Source of the DNA: Deltaproteobacteria bacterium
GTDB taxonomy: Bacteria > Bdellovibrionota > UBA1018 > UBA923
Assembly: GCA_016194725.1 (NCBI GenBank)
Contig: JACQAW010000133.1
Location: 1-8,924, forward strand
Direction of reading: 5' to 3'
DNA: 8,924 nt
Of this stretch, positions 1 through 5,971 are shown in pieces; the stretch's first letter is position 1, and the number at the start of each line of letters is the position of its first letter. The notes beneath the pieces were generated by a model. That model saw only the letters and a program-made list of their open reading frames with translations. It made no database searches and was not told the origin of the DNA. Made by a program: the position numbers and the translations under genes.

Positions 1-1
1 G

Positions 2-73
2 ATACTGATGAGGCCGGAAAGATATGCGGTCCGGCCTGAACCGCGCGAGTTGGACATCTCGTCTTTAGACTAA
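2..73 (+). CDS. Possible C-terminal end of an unidentified gene (partial)
   Basis: One plus-strand frame is open from the window edge to a TAA at 71-73 and encodes 23 residues ending in DISSLD. If real, it is the tail of a gene converging on the ArsA-like operon, with 37 bases between the two stop codons. The evidence is weak because the stretch is short and I do not recognise the sequence. A competing reading on the minus strand starts with ATG at 57 (MSNSRGSGRT...) and is open to the edge. The window does not decide between them. Confidence 0.22.
   Translation: MLMRPERYAVRPEPRELDISSLD
11..37. repeat. 8-bp perfect inverted repeat (hairpin)
   Basis: AGGCCGGA at 11-18 is repeated exactly in inverted orientation as TCCGGCCT at 30-37, with an 11-base loop. 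No T-run follows on either strand, so it is not a canonical intrinsic terminator. It lies about 75 bases past the second stop of the ArsA-like gene and could help end that transcript, or be chance in GC-rich coding DNA. Confidence 0.35.
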
Positions 74-110
74 CACTCAGTTGCCGGCACTGTCGACCCT
101 GACGGCATCG

Positions 111-239
111 CTAATCCGAAAGCTGCCGCGAAATCTGCACCAGTGAGCTGACCGAATGCACGTCGGTGGGCTGCTCTGGCACCAGCAATACTTTCCCGGC
201 TCTTCCCGAAAGGGTGGCCAGAAACCGCTCGGCCTCCTG
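111..239 (-). pseudogene. Read-through or severed C-terminal segment of the ArsA-like ATPase
   Basis: This stretch directly follows the TAG at 240-242 of the ATPase gene and stays open in the same frame for 42 codons, ending at TAG 111-113. It begins QEAERFLATL and contains KVLLVPEQPTDVH and SLVQISRQL. ArsA/Get3 proteins characteristically finish with a conserved VP...(D/E)V...G/S..L..(F/I)...L segment near the nucleotide-binding A-loop, and this stretch resembles it. It has no start codon or ribosome binding site of its own. I infer it is the native C-terminus, either cut off by a nonsense mutation, reached by amber suppression, or separated by a sequencing error. With it the protein would be 387 residues, close to related bacterial ArsA-family proteins. 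Confidence 0.7.
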
Positions 240-1274
240 CTAATGCTCAAGGGTAGGAACGAGCTGTTCGAAGTTGGAGAGCAGTATATTCAATGATTCG
301 GCAGGGCGATTGCCTGAAAGCGGTTTGAGCTCGGCGACCCATTTTTCCGAGTCCAGCGCGTCAGCCCCGGAGCCCGAGCTGATGCCGATGCGACGTCCCA
401 GCACCCGATTCACCACAAAGCCCCAGAAGCGGTATCCGCGTTCGTCCAGGATGCTTACAAACTCCTGGGTGTCCGATTTTGAAAGGCGTTCGGGGCTCGT
501 CACCATTAGAAATGATACATCGGACTGATGCAGCAGCTTGCCCACCGTATGCAGATTTTCCATGAACTGCGCGCGCAGCTCGAAAAGCGCCGTCGTGAAC
601 TCGATGAGATCGGATACGAAACCGTGGCCGGTGAGCTTCTCCAGAATCTCGAGCAGCTTGCGCAGGCCGCTGGCCAGAAATTTGCTGCCGGGTGCGATGA
701 TCCACTTCATGATGCGGTCGTCGAAAAAATCGGCGAGCAGCCGGGGTGCCTCGAGAAACGTACGGGTATTGGCGGCGGGGGGAGTATCGAGCACCACGAG
801 GTCATACTCTTTTTCGTTGTAGAGCTCGTAGAGCTTTTCCATCGCCATGTACTCGTTGGTGCCGGAATACTCCTTTGCGAAAATTTTGTAGATCGAAGTG
901 CGTAAAACCCTTTTGGCGAGATTTTCATTGTCCCCGGCCATGGCACGCACAAAGCTTTCGAAGGTCTGCGCCGTGTCGGGCATGACCGCGAAAAATCGCC
1001 CAGAGAGCGGCTTTTCGCCCTGGGCCGCCAAGACATCATTTATATTCGATGTAAGATCCGTGGCCTTGGCGCTGAGCATTTTCAGGCCCAGCGAAGTGGC
1101 CAGACGCTTGGCGGGGTCGATGGTGATGACGACGGCCCGCTTGCCTTCCATCGCGGCACGCATGGCCAACGCTGCGCTGGTCGTGGTTTTTCCCACGCCG
1201 CCGCTGCCGCAGCAAACAACCACCCGACTGCTCTTGAGCAGCTGCGCTACGGAATTGTTTTCATCATTTGGCAT
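240..1274 (-). CDS. ArsA/Get3-family ATPase, ending at an in-frame amber codon
   Basis: This is a cytoplasmic P-loop ATPase of the ArsA/Get3 (SIMIBI) superfamily, 344 residues to the TAG. Numbering from ATG 1274, the Walker A motif is GSGGVGKTT at about 23-31, switch I is IDPAKRL at about 52-58, and switch II is LDTPPAANTRTFLEAP from about 162. VVNRVLGRR lies in the C-terminal third. The position normally held by the signature lysine of the deviant Walker A motif is Ser24. The wording TIDPAKRLATSLGL resembles the bacterial ArsA branch found as adjacent pairs, such as mycobacterial Rv3679/Rv3680, and not arsenic-efflux ArsA; no ars genes are present. The start at ATG 1274 is chosen because GGCGGGG lies 7 bases upstream; an in-frame GTG at 1280 is too close to it. 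It overlaps the upstream ATPase by 11 bases, implying translational coupling. The frame continues past the stop (see 111-239). The substrate is unknown; tail-anchored protein handling is only an analogy. Confidence 0.88.
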   Translation of the reverse strand: MPNDENNSVAQLLKSSRVVVCCGSGGVGKTTTSAALAMRAAMEGKRAVVITIDPAKRLATSLGLKMLSAKATDLTSNINDVLAAQGEKPLSGRFFAVMPDTAQTFESFVRAMAGDNENLAKRVLRTSIYKIFAKEYSGTNEYMAMEKLYELYNEKEYDLVVLDTPPAANTRTFLEAPRLLADFFDDRIMKWIIAPGSKFLASGLRKLLEILEKLTGHGFVSDLIEFTTALFELRAQFMENLHTVGKLLHQSDVSFLMVTSPERLSKSDTQEFVSILDERGYRFWGFVVNRVLGRRIGISSGSGADALDSEKWVAELKPLSGNRPAESLNILLSNFEQLVPTLEH

Positions 1275-2166
1275 CTGCACGCCCCGCCGCGATCAGGCCG
1301 GCAATGGTTGTCGAACGTTGCACTTCGTCTTTGGCGGGAACCTCGCCGATTTCAAGCCAGCCTTTACTAAAAGGCGCCCAGGCGTCCTTGAGCTGATCGA
1401 GCAGCTGGGTCTGCTTGGCCTGGCGATGAACCAGAAAGTCGAGCCCGCGCCAAAGGGGCGAGTTCCGCTCGCCGTCCGATAGCTTGCGCCATTCGGTTTC
1501 GTGCAAGGCACGGGCATCGGATTTGACGCGCACCAGGCGATTTAAAATCAGGTGGCAGGGGTTGGCCGGCATCAGGCCTTTGAGGTTTTCCGCAAGCTCG
1601 ATGCTTTCCTGGACCGGCATTTCTTCGGCCAGCGACGCCACCACGAATGAGGTGAGTCGAGGATTCGAAAAGGTTTCGATCATGTCTTTGGAGTCGTGGT
1701 AAATCGGGCCGCCCGGAAAAAGAGCGGCGAAGTTGAAGGGGGTGTGCACCATGGTCAGGGCATAGCCGGTGCTGGGCATGTCGACGACGACATGGTCGTA
1801 GTTCTCGCGCTCAAACCACACTTTTCCCAGCAGCACGATTTCACGGACGCCAGGCGCGGCGCGTTCCAGATACTGCGTCATCTTGTTGCCCAGAAAAGCG
1901 GTATATAGTGTTTTCAGCTTGAGCTTCATGATGATGTATTCGCGAAAGCAGTCTGAAGCCCGCAGCGTGATGTTCCAGAGGTTGGGCGCCAGCATTTCGA
2001 GTTTTTGCTCAACTTCGCCAAGCTGCAGCACGTGCACCAGCAGCGTGCGTCTACCCTGCTGGGCCAAATGCCGAGCGGCAGCGGTGGCCAGCGTAGTTTT
2101 GCCCACGCCGCCTTTGCCCGAGATGATGATCAGATTTTTCGACAGCCAGTCCGTGTTCGAAGCCAT
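1264..2166 (-). CDS. ArsA/Get3-family ATPase, partner subunit with degenerate switch I
   Basis: A 300-residue P-loop ATPase of the ArsA/Get3 superfamily. The Walker A motif SGKGGVGKTT at 16-25 keeps the signature lysine (Lys18). A conserved family stretch APGVREIVLLGKVWF lies at about 104-118, switch II is VVDMPSTGYAL at about 127-137, and LILNRLV comes later. The switch I motif DPAxxx, expected after the second strand, is replaced by VHVLQLGEVEQ at 44-54 and lacks the aspartate. The His of the usual switch II (DAPTGH type) is Tyr135. It starts 5 bases after the stop of the exported repeat protein gene with little Shine-Dalgarno signal, so coupled translation is likely. Its end overlaps the next ATPase. 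The most likely role is as half of an ATPase heterodimer. Family assignment is firm; substrate and activity are not known. Confidence 0.9.
   Translation of the reverse strand: MASNTDWLSKNLIIISGKGGVGKTTLATAAARHLAQQGRRTLLVHVLQLGEVEQKLEMLAPNLWNITLRASDCFREYIIMKLKLKTLYTAFLGNKMTQYLERAAPGVREIVLLGKVWFERENYDHVVVDMPSTGYALTMVHTPFNFAALFPGGPIYHDSKDMIETFSNPRLTSFVVASLAEEMPVQESIELAENLKGLMPANPCHLILNRLVRVKSDARALHETEWRKLSDGERNSPLWRGLDFLVHRQAKQTQLLDQLKDAWAPFSKGWLEIGEVPAKDEVQRSTTIAGLIAAGRADAK
1282..1288 (-). promoter_or_regulatory. Ribosome binding site deciding the start of the second ArsA-like gene
   Basis: GGCGGGG on the minus strand lies 7 bases before ATG 1274 and only 1 base before the alternative GTG 1280. 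This favours the ATG. The site lies inside the end of the upstream ATPase gene. Confidence 0.5.
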
Positions 2167-2171
2167 TGGAA

Positions 2172-3146
2172 CTATGGTCTTAGCGCAGTCGTCTCCATCA
2201 GGCCAGTTTTCAAGACTTGAAACATCTCGACTAGAATTTCGCCATCCAGCGAATGCAACTTGCCCTCGACGCCAGCGGCCTGATAATTATCGCGGCTGAC
2301 TTGAATTCGGTGAGGGCGGGCATGCACCCACGCTTCCACGTCCTGGTCACGCGGCGTGCCCAGCGTCCAACGCAAGCCGAAGCGGCGCGAAGGCCCGCGC
2401 TCCAGCCGCGAAAAGAGCGCGTATTGATCTTCCTGTGGAAACAGATTCATTTCCCAATGCAGGCCGGTCAGGCGTTTGACCTGATTGAGCAAAGTGATCT
2501 GGTCTGCCGAAGGTACCGAGTCCGTTACGCGAAGCGCTACGGGACTGTCGATCAGGTTTAAAGTATCCACATGTGCGTAAGCCGGGAAATAATTGTTCAC
2601 GAACACGAGCGACAAATCTTTAAGACTCTTGAAATCATTTATGTCGCTGTACTTGGGGTAACGTCCCAGGGCGAAGTCGATTTCGACACAGCTCTTGAGA
2701 GTCTGTAAATTCGCGGCTTCGTAGGCGGTTGGCACCGAATTGGTGATGAAGATGATTTTCGTGCCCAGCTCGCATACCGGAGCAAGAATTCTGGCTTCCT
2801 GTTCCGTGGGAAGGAAGCCGACGAACTTGAACTGGTGTTCAATCCCAAGCGAACGCCAGGCTCGGGCCACCGCAACATAATCGTCGGCCAACGACGGCGC
2901 GGGTGGGCGTTTGAAAACCAGTGAAATTTTTTGGGCATTTCCCGCATCGCGCATTGCGCGAAGCTGACCGGGGAAGGGGTCCACTTCGAATTCGGTGAGT
3001 ATCCAATGCTTGTTGTTATCAAGAAGGGGCTGGTTCCACACATGACCGGCCCTGGGAGGCTCGCGCAACTCGTAAAACCATACGTCCGCGGCAGCCGCAG
3101 GCAAACCAATACATAATATGAAGCATGCGGCTAATAGTCGACTCAT
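2172..3146 (-). CDS. Exported protein of unknown function with ~25-residue strand-Pro-helix repeats
   Basis: 324 residues with a Sec signal peptide (MSRLLAACFILCIGLPAAAA, probable cleavage before Asp21), so it acts in the periplasm or beyond. I do not recognise a named family. The mature part shows nine hydrophobic strands, each closed by proline at about residues 57, 82, 113, 139, 164, 188, 212, 237 and 265. Examples are HQFKFVGFLP, TKIIFITNSVP and VALRVTDSVP. A short probable helix follows each one. The 24-31 residue period suggests a beta/alpha barrel or an alpha/beta solenoid. ATG 3146 is chosen over GTG 3167 because AGGGGGA lies 6 bases upstream of it and inside the longer reading. It is first in the operon with the two ArsA-like ATPases; its TAG stop is 5 bases before the next start. 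The link between an exported protein and cytoplasmic ATPases is unexplained. Confidence 0.85.
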   Translation of the reverse strand: MSRLLAACFILCIGLPAAAADVWFYELREPPRAGHVWNQPLLDNNKHWILTEFEVDPFPGQLRAMRDAGNAQKISLVFKRPPAPSLADDYVAVARAWRSLGIEHQFKFVGFLPTEQEARILAPVCELGTKIIFITNSVPTAYEAANLQTLKSCVEIDFALGRYPKYSDINDFKSLKDLSLVFVNNYFPAYAHVDTLNLIDSPVALRVTDSVPSADQITLLNQVKRLTGLHWEMNLFPQEDQYALFSRLERGPSRRFGLRWTLGTPRDQDVEAWVHARPHRIQVSRDNYQAAGVEGKLHSLDGEILVEMFQVLKTGLMETTALRP

Positions 3147-3152
3147 CACTGT

Positions 3153-3159
3153 TCCCCCT
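3153..3159 (-). promoter_or_regulatory. Ribosome binding site of the exported repeat protein gene
   Basis: AGGGGGA on the minus strand is 6 bases from ATG 3146. It falls within the upstream GTG-initiated alternative, so it argues for the shorter protein, whose signal peptide begins directly at the N-terminus. Confidence 0.6.
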
Positions 3160-3167
3160 GAACTCAC

Positions 3168-3229
3168 AAGAATGTATCAAAGTTTATCTTGAATGCCCAC
3201 CACATCCGGGGTCACAATACTCCAACATA
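3168..3229. promoter_or_regulatory. Divergent promoter region
   Basis: This is the only gap between the minus-strand ATPase operon and the plus-strand lpoB block, so promoters for both should lie here. On the plus strand TTGAAT (3189-3194) and CACAAT (3213-3218) are 18 bases apart and each match 4 of 6 bases of the sigma-70 boxes, which would give a leader of about 20 bases. On the minus strand the AT-rich stretch 3168-3190 is the likely core, but I see no clear boxes. Confidence 0.35.
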
Positions 3230-3243
3230 GGAGACCTGATCGT

Positions 3244-3846
3244 ATGAAGCTACTGATTGCCATTCTGAGCCTTGTCGCATTTTCACTTCTTTTGAACGGT
3301 TGCGGTGGACCTCGGGCATTCACCAAGGGTGAGTATGACGACCCTACGCGCGTTGAGCTGCTCGACGACAAGTTTAACGAGTCGGACATGCAGCAGATGG
3401 CGGATACCGTAATCAAGGCGATGGTCTCGTGCCCTTATGTCGCCAAGGCCGACAAGCCGCCCGTTGTCATCGTGGAACGCGTGCAAAACCGGACTCAGGA
3501 GCACATCGACACGGTGAGCATGACCGACATGATTCGTACCTCGCTGATTCATACCGCGAAGGTGCGGTTCGTGAATAAAGAAGAGCGCGGCACGGTGGAC
3601 GAAGAATATCAGTACCACGAAGGCGGCGCGGTTTCGGGCAATACGGCCAAGAAAAAAGGCAAGCAGATCGGCGCGGATTATATTCTGAGCGGCGCCCTGG
3701 CCACCAACATTCAGGAAGTGGGCGGCGACAAGTTCATCTATTACAAGCTGACGATGAACCTGACCAATCTTGAGACCACGACCATCGACTGCACCGAAGA
3801 AAAACAGGTCCGCAAGAAGTACAAGAAACAGTCCATCGGTCTCTGA
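3244..3846 (+). CDS. lpoB: LpoB-type outer-membrane lipoprotein, peptidoglycan synthase activator
   Basis: A 200-residue lipoprotein of the LpoB family; in Escherichia coli LpoB (213 residues) reaches from the outer membrane to activate the peptidoglycan synthase PBP1b. The signal peptide ends in the lipobox LLNGC with Cys20 as lipid anchor. Residue +2 is Gly, not Asp, consistent with sorting to the outer membrane. The family core follows: PPVVIVERVQNRTQEHIDT at about 72-90, a helix MTDMIRTSLI, and GADYILSGALATNIQE at about 143-158. Start ATG 3244 has AGGAGA 9 bases upstream. The next gene, a COG3014-type lipoprotein, begins 12 bases after the stop, an arrangement known next to lpoB in some gammaproteobacteria. 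The family is well supported; the PBP partner in this organism is not shown. Confidence 0.88.
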   Translation: MKLLIAILSLVAFSLLLNGCGGPRAFTKGEYDDPTRVELLDDKFNESDMQQMADTVIKAMVSCPYVAKADKPPVVIVERVQNRTQEHIDTVSMTDMIRTSLIHTAKVRFVNKEERGTVDEEYQYHEGGAVSGNTAKKKGKQIGADYILSGALATNIQEVGGDKFIYYKLTMNLTNLETTTIDCTEEKQVRKKYKKQSIGL

Positions 3847-3858
3847 TTCGGAGTCCAT

Positions 3859-5109
3859 TTGCGGGTCTTAATTTTAGTCATCATGGCTTCGAGCTTGTTC
3901 GCGGGCTGCGGCAACTACACCGCGACCACGCGTGCAGCCCGCAACGAGTTCTATGCCGGCAAGTACACCGAGGCGGCCAAGGCCTTGGAAAAAGGCGCGC
4001 ACGAAGACAGCCTGGATCAGCTGCTCTATCTCTTCGATCGAGCCACGGCCTTGCATCAGGCCGGCGATTACGACGAGAGCAACAAGGATTTCGCTGCCGC
4101 CGACAAGATGTCCGAAATCAAGGACTACACCAGCCTGAGCCGCGAGGCGGCGACTCTGGTAACCAACGACAAGATTATCCAGTACAAGGGCGAGGATTTT
4201 GAAAAAGTGCTGGTGTCGCAGTATCTGGCTTTGAATTATCTCATGATGCACAAGTATGAAGACGCGCTGGTCGAATGCCGGCGCGTGAATCAGAAGCTGC
4301 ACATGATGATCAGCCAGGGCAAGCGCAAATATAAGCTCAATCCCATGGCCAGCTATGTTTCGGCGCTGATGTGGGAAGATCAGCATGAGTGGAATGACGC
4401 TTACGTCGACTATCAGGCGGTTTATGCGTTGATTCCCGAGATGAGTTATCTGGGCGACGACCTGTACCGTCTGGCGTGGATCAACAACATCACCGAAGAC
4501 ATGGACAAATGGGCCAGGCAGTACAATCTGAGCGGGGATGACAAAAAAAGAATTCGCGATACTGCGAAGCTGCCAGAGATTGTCGTGATCGTCGAGAACG
4601 GCCACTCGCCCGAAAAGCAGCCCAATCCAGCCTGGACTGCGTTACCCAAGTATTATCCGCGCAACAACCCAGTGGCGTTCGCCGAAGTCAGCGTGAACGG
4701 GCAGGTTCGCGGGCGTTCGCAGATGCTCTTCAACGTGGAAAAAACGGCAATCGAAAATATGGACGAAAAGTTCGCCGGCCTGCTGGCCAAGCGAATCGGC
4801 GGAGTGGTCGCCAAAGAAGTCATCGCCGACCAGGTGGGCAAACGTACCGATCCGCTCATCGGTAAGCTTTTGAGCTTCGGAATGCATGCCATCGACCAGG
4901 CTGACCTCAGATCCTGGCTTACGCTGCCCAAGGACTTTCAGGTCTTTCGAGTTCGCGTTCCCCTGGCCCCCAGTTACACGGTTCAAATCAGGCCAAAGAA
5001 CGGGGCCGGCGACAACGCCCTTAGTGCATCGGGAGTACTTGAAAAGATTGTGCATTTTGAGCCAGGCAAGCCTGGTCAAAGGGTGTTCATTCACGTTCGT
5101 GTTCTATAG
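3859..5109 (+). CDS. COG3014-type TPR-like lipoprotein
   Basis: 416 residues, beginning with a short lipoprotein signal and lipobox LFAGC (Cys17). A helical region of about 25-215 has TPR-like helix pairs (YAGKYTEAAKALEKGAHED; YLALNYLMMHKYEDALVECR). A beta-rich C-terminal region follows, with VVIVENGHSPEK at about 242-253 and the conserved ADLRSWLTLP at about 348-357. That combination matches the uncharacterised COG3014 family, which often sits beside lpoB and ycfL; no ycfL is seen here. The start is TTG at 3859, supported by GGAG at 3850-3853 and by placing the signal peptide at the N-terminus. It is probably anchored in the outer membrane and probably acts with LpoB in cell-wall synthesis, but that role is inferred from neighbourhood only. 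The stop TAG is part of a perfect hairpin. Confidence 0.85.
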   Translation: MRVLILVIMASSLFAGCGNYTATTRAARNEFYAGKYTEAAKALEKGAHEDSLDQLLYLFDRATALHQAGDYDESNKDFAAADKMSEIKDYTSLSREAATLVTNDKIIQYKGEDFEKVLVSQYLALNYLMMHKYEDALVECRRVNQKLHMMISQGKRKYKLNPMASYVSALMWEDQHEWNDAYVDYQAVYALIPEMSYLGDDLYRLAWINNITEDMDKWARQYNLSGDDKKRIRDTAKLPEIVVIVENGHSPEKQPNPAWTALPKYYPRNNPVAFAEVSVNGQVRGRSQMLFNVEKTAIENMDEKFAGLLAKRIGGVVAKEVIADQVGKRTDPLIGKLLSFGMHAIDQADLRSWLTLPKDFQVFRVRVPLAPSYTVQIRPKNGAGDNALSASGVLEKIVHFEPGKPGQRVFIHVRVL

Positions 5110-5128
5110 TTGACTCGATGAGTCAACT
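5108..5128. repeat. 9-bp perfect palindromic hairpin on the stop codon
   Basis: The arms AGTTGACTC (5108-5116) and GAGTCAACT (5120-5128) are exact inverted repeats around a 3-base GAT loop. The first arm includes the last two bases of the TAG stop at 5107-5109. No T-run follows, so a classic terminator is unlikely. It could be a 3'-end stabiliser, an attenuating hairpin, or a protein-binding site just before the next gene. The TTGACT hexamer within it also resembles a -35 box, but no convincing -10 follows at the right distance. Confidence 0.6.
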
Positions 5129-5140
5129 TAGGGTATTGTC

Positions 5141-5920
5141 GTGCGCATGGTACGATCGTGGAAAGTTATAGCTGCCTCGGTTCTTGTGGTCTCAACCTTC
5201 GCTGGCCTTGCCCTTGCTGACGACATCCAGGCTGGAAAATTCGGTGCTGACGCGATTTTCGTACATCCCCTGGTGGCCAGCCCGAATGGCACCGACTCTT
5301 TTCGCGCCGATGTTTCAATTACTCCCATTCAAATCGATACCAGTTTTGCAAAGCTTGAGGTTTTGCCCATGGAAGCCCAGGCGTCCGTATCCATCGGAAG
5401 CGGCCAAATGGAACTTGCGCGGTTTCGGGCAGAAGCGTTGCGCGCCATTTTCAGCCGCGCTATTCCGGTCGACGTGCTTGCGGCATACCGCAACCTCGAC
5501 AACGGTGTCGATTTCGGTGTTGATTTCCTGGGTGTGAAGGTGCCGATCAAGATCACACCTGGCGGTGAAATCATTGTTCAGCCGGGTCTGGAACTTGGCG
5601 TGCAGCACGTCGTGGCGCCAGTTGATCAGACCTCATTTCGTGCGTCATTCAGCCTCGAAGCCCGAGCCGCGACCCAGCTGGTACAAGGCTGGCTTTCGAC
5701 CGGCATCATGGGTAAGGTGCGTTACAATGCCGACTCGGGCAAGATGAGCGGGTTTGAGGAAGAGGGCATGGGCTATCTTTCGCTGCTGCTGGATAAAGAT
5801 CATCGCATTTACGCCCGCGTTTATGCTGGCATCGACCACAGTCAGGCTCGTGAAGAAGTGGGCTTGCCGACGGTCGATGTGTATACCGGCCTTGGTATCT
5901 TCGGGAATTTCGGCAAGTAG
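5141..5920 (+). CDS. Exported probable beta-rich protein of unknown function
   Basis: 259 residues. The first 26 form a Sec signal peptide (VIAASVLVVSTFAGLALA, predicted cleavage before Asp27). I do not recognise the family. The mature part is rich in alternating polar/apolar stretches (VDFGVDFLGVKVPIKI, RIYARVYAGID, VDVYTGLGIFGNF), suggesting a beta barrel or beta sandwich. It has no lipobox and no internal membrane helix. GTG 5141 has a weak AGGG 7 bases upstream; ATG 5147 in the same frame would shorten it by two residues. It lies 31 bases after the COG3014-type gene and 51 bases before the E1 alpha ATG, so it is probably cotranscribed with one or both. The TAG stop happens to be in frame with the E1 alpha gene. 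The envelope location is inferred. Confidence 0.8.
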   Translation: MRMVRSWKVIAASVLVVSTFAGLALADDIQAGKFGADAIFVHPLVASPNGTDSFRADVSITPIQIDTSFAKLEVLPMEAQASVSIGSGQMELARFRAEALRAIFSRAIPVDVLAAYRNLDNGVDFGVDFLGVKVPIKITPGGEIIVQPGLELGVQHVVAPVDQTSFRASFSLEARAATQLVQGWLSTGIMGKVRYNADSGKMSGFEEEGMGYLSLLLDKDHRIYARVYAGIDHSQAREEVGLPTVDVYTGLGIFGNFGK

Positions 5921-5971
5921 CACGACGGCAGAAGCTTGTCATCGCGCCCAACCCCAGCTAAGTTACCAGCC

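Noticed and set aside
74..110. A possible terminator between the two left-end stop codons (TGCCG...CGGCA arms).
   Set aside because: Only five pairs with a long loop and no T-run.
240..2166. Arsenite efflux ATPase (ArsA of an ars operon).
   Set aside because: There are no arsB, arsD, arsR or arsC neighbours, there is no ArsA-type tandem duplication in one chain, and the motifs fit the paired bacterial ArsA-like branch better.
3648..3660. A-run in lpoB (AAGAAAAAAGG) and another (A7) near 4542 as possible programmed frameshift sites.
   Set aside because: The zero frame is full length and matches the family through both sites, and the runs do not sit in a slippery heptamer in the reading frame.
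3874..4605. A long open frame of 243 codons on the minus strand opposite the COG3014-type gene.
   Set aside because: It is fully antisense to a gene with a lipobox and conserved motifs, its translation is low-complexity Val/Ile/His-rich, and such shadows are common in GC-rich coding DNA.
5110..5147. A promoter with -35 TTGACT in the hairpin and -10 TATTGT (5134-5139) giving a leaderless transcript for the 5141 gene.
   Set aside because: Spacing of 18 and a 4-of-6 -10 box are weak, and the hexamer is better explained as part of the palindrome. It is not excluded, but not supportable as a feature.
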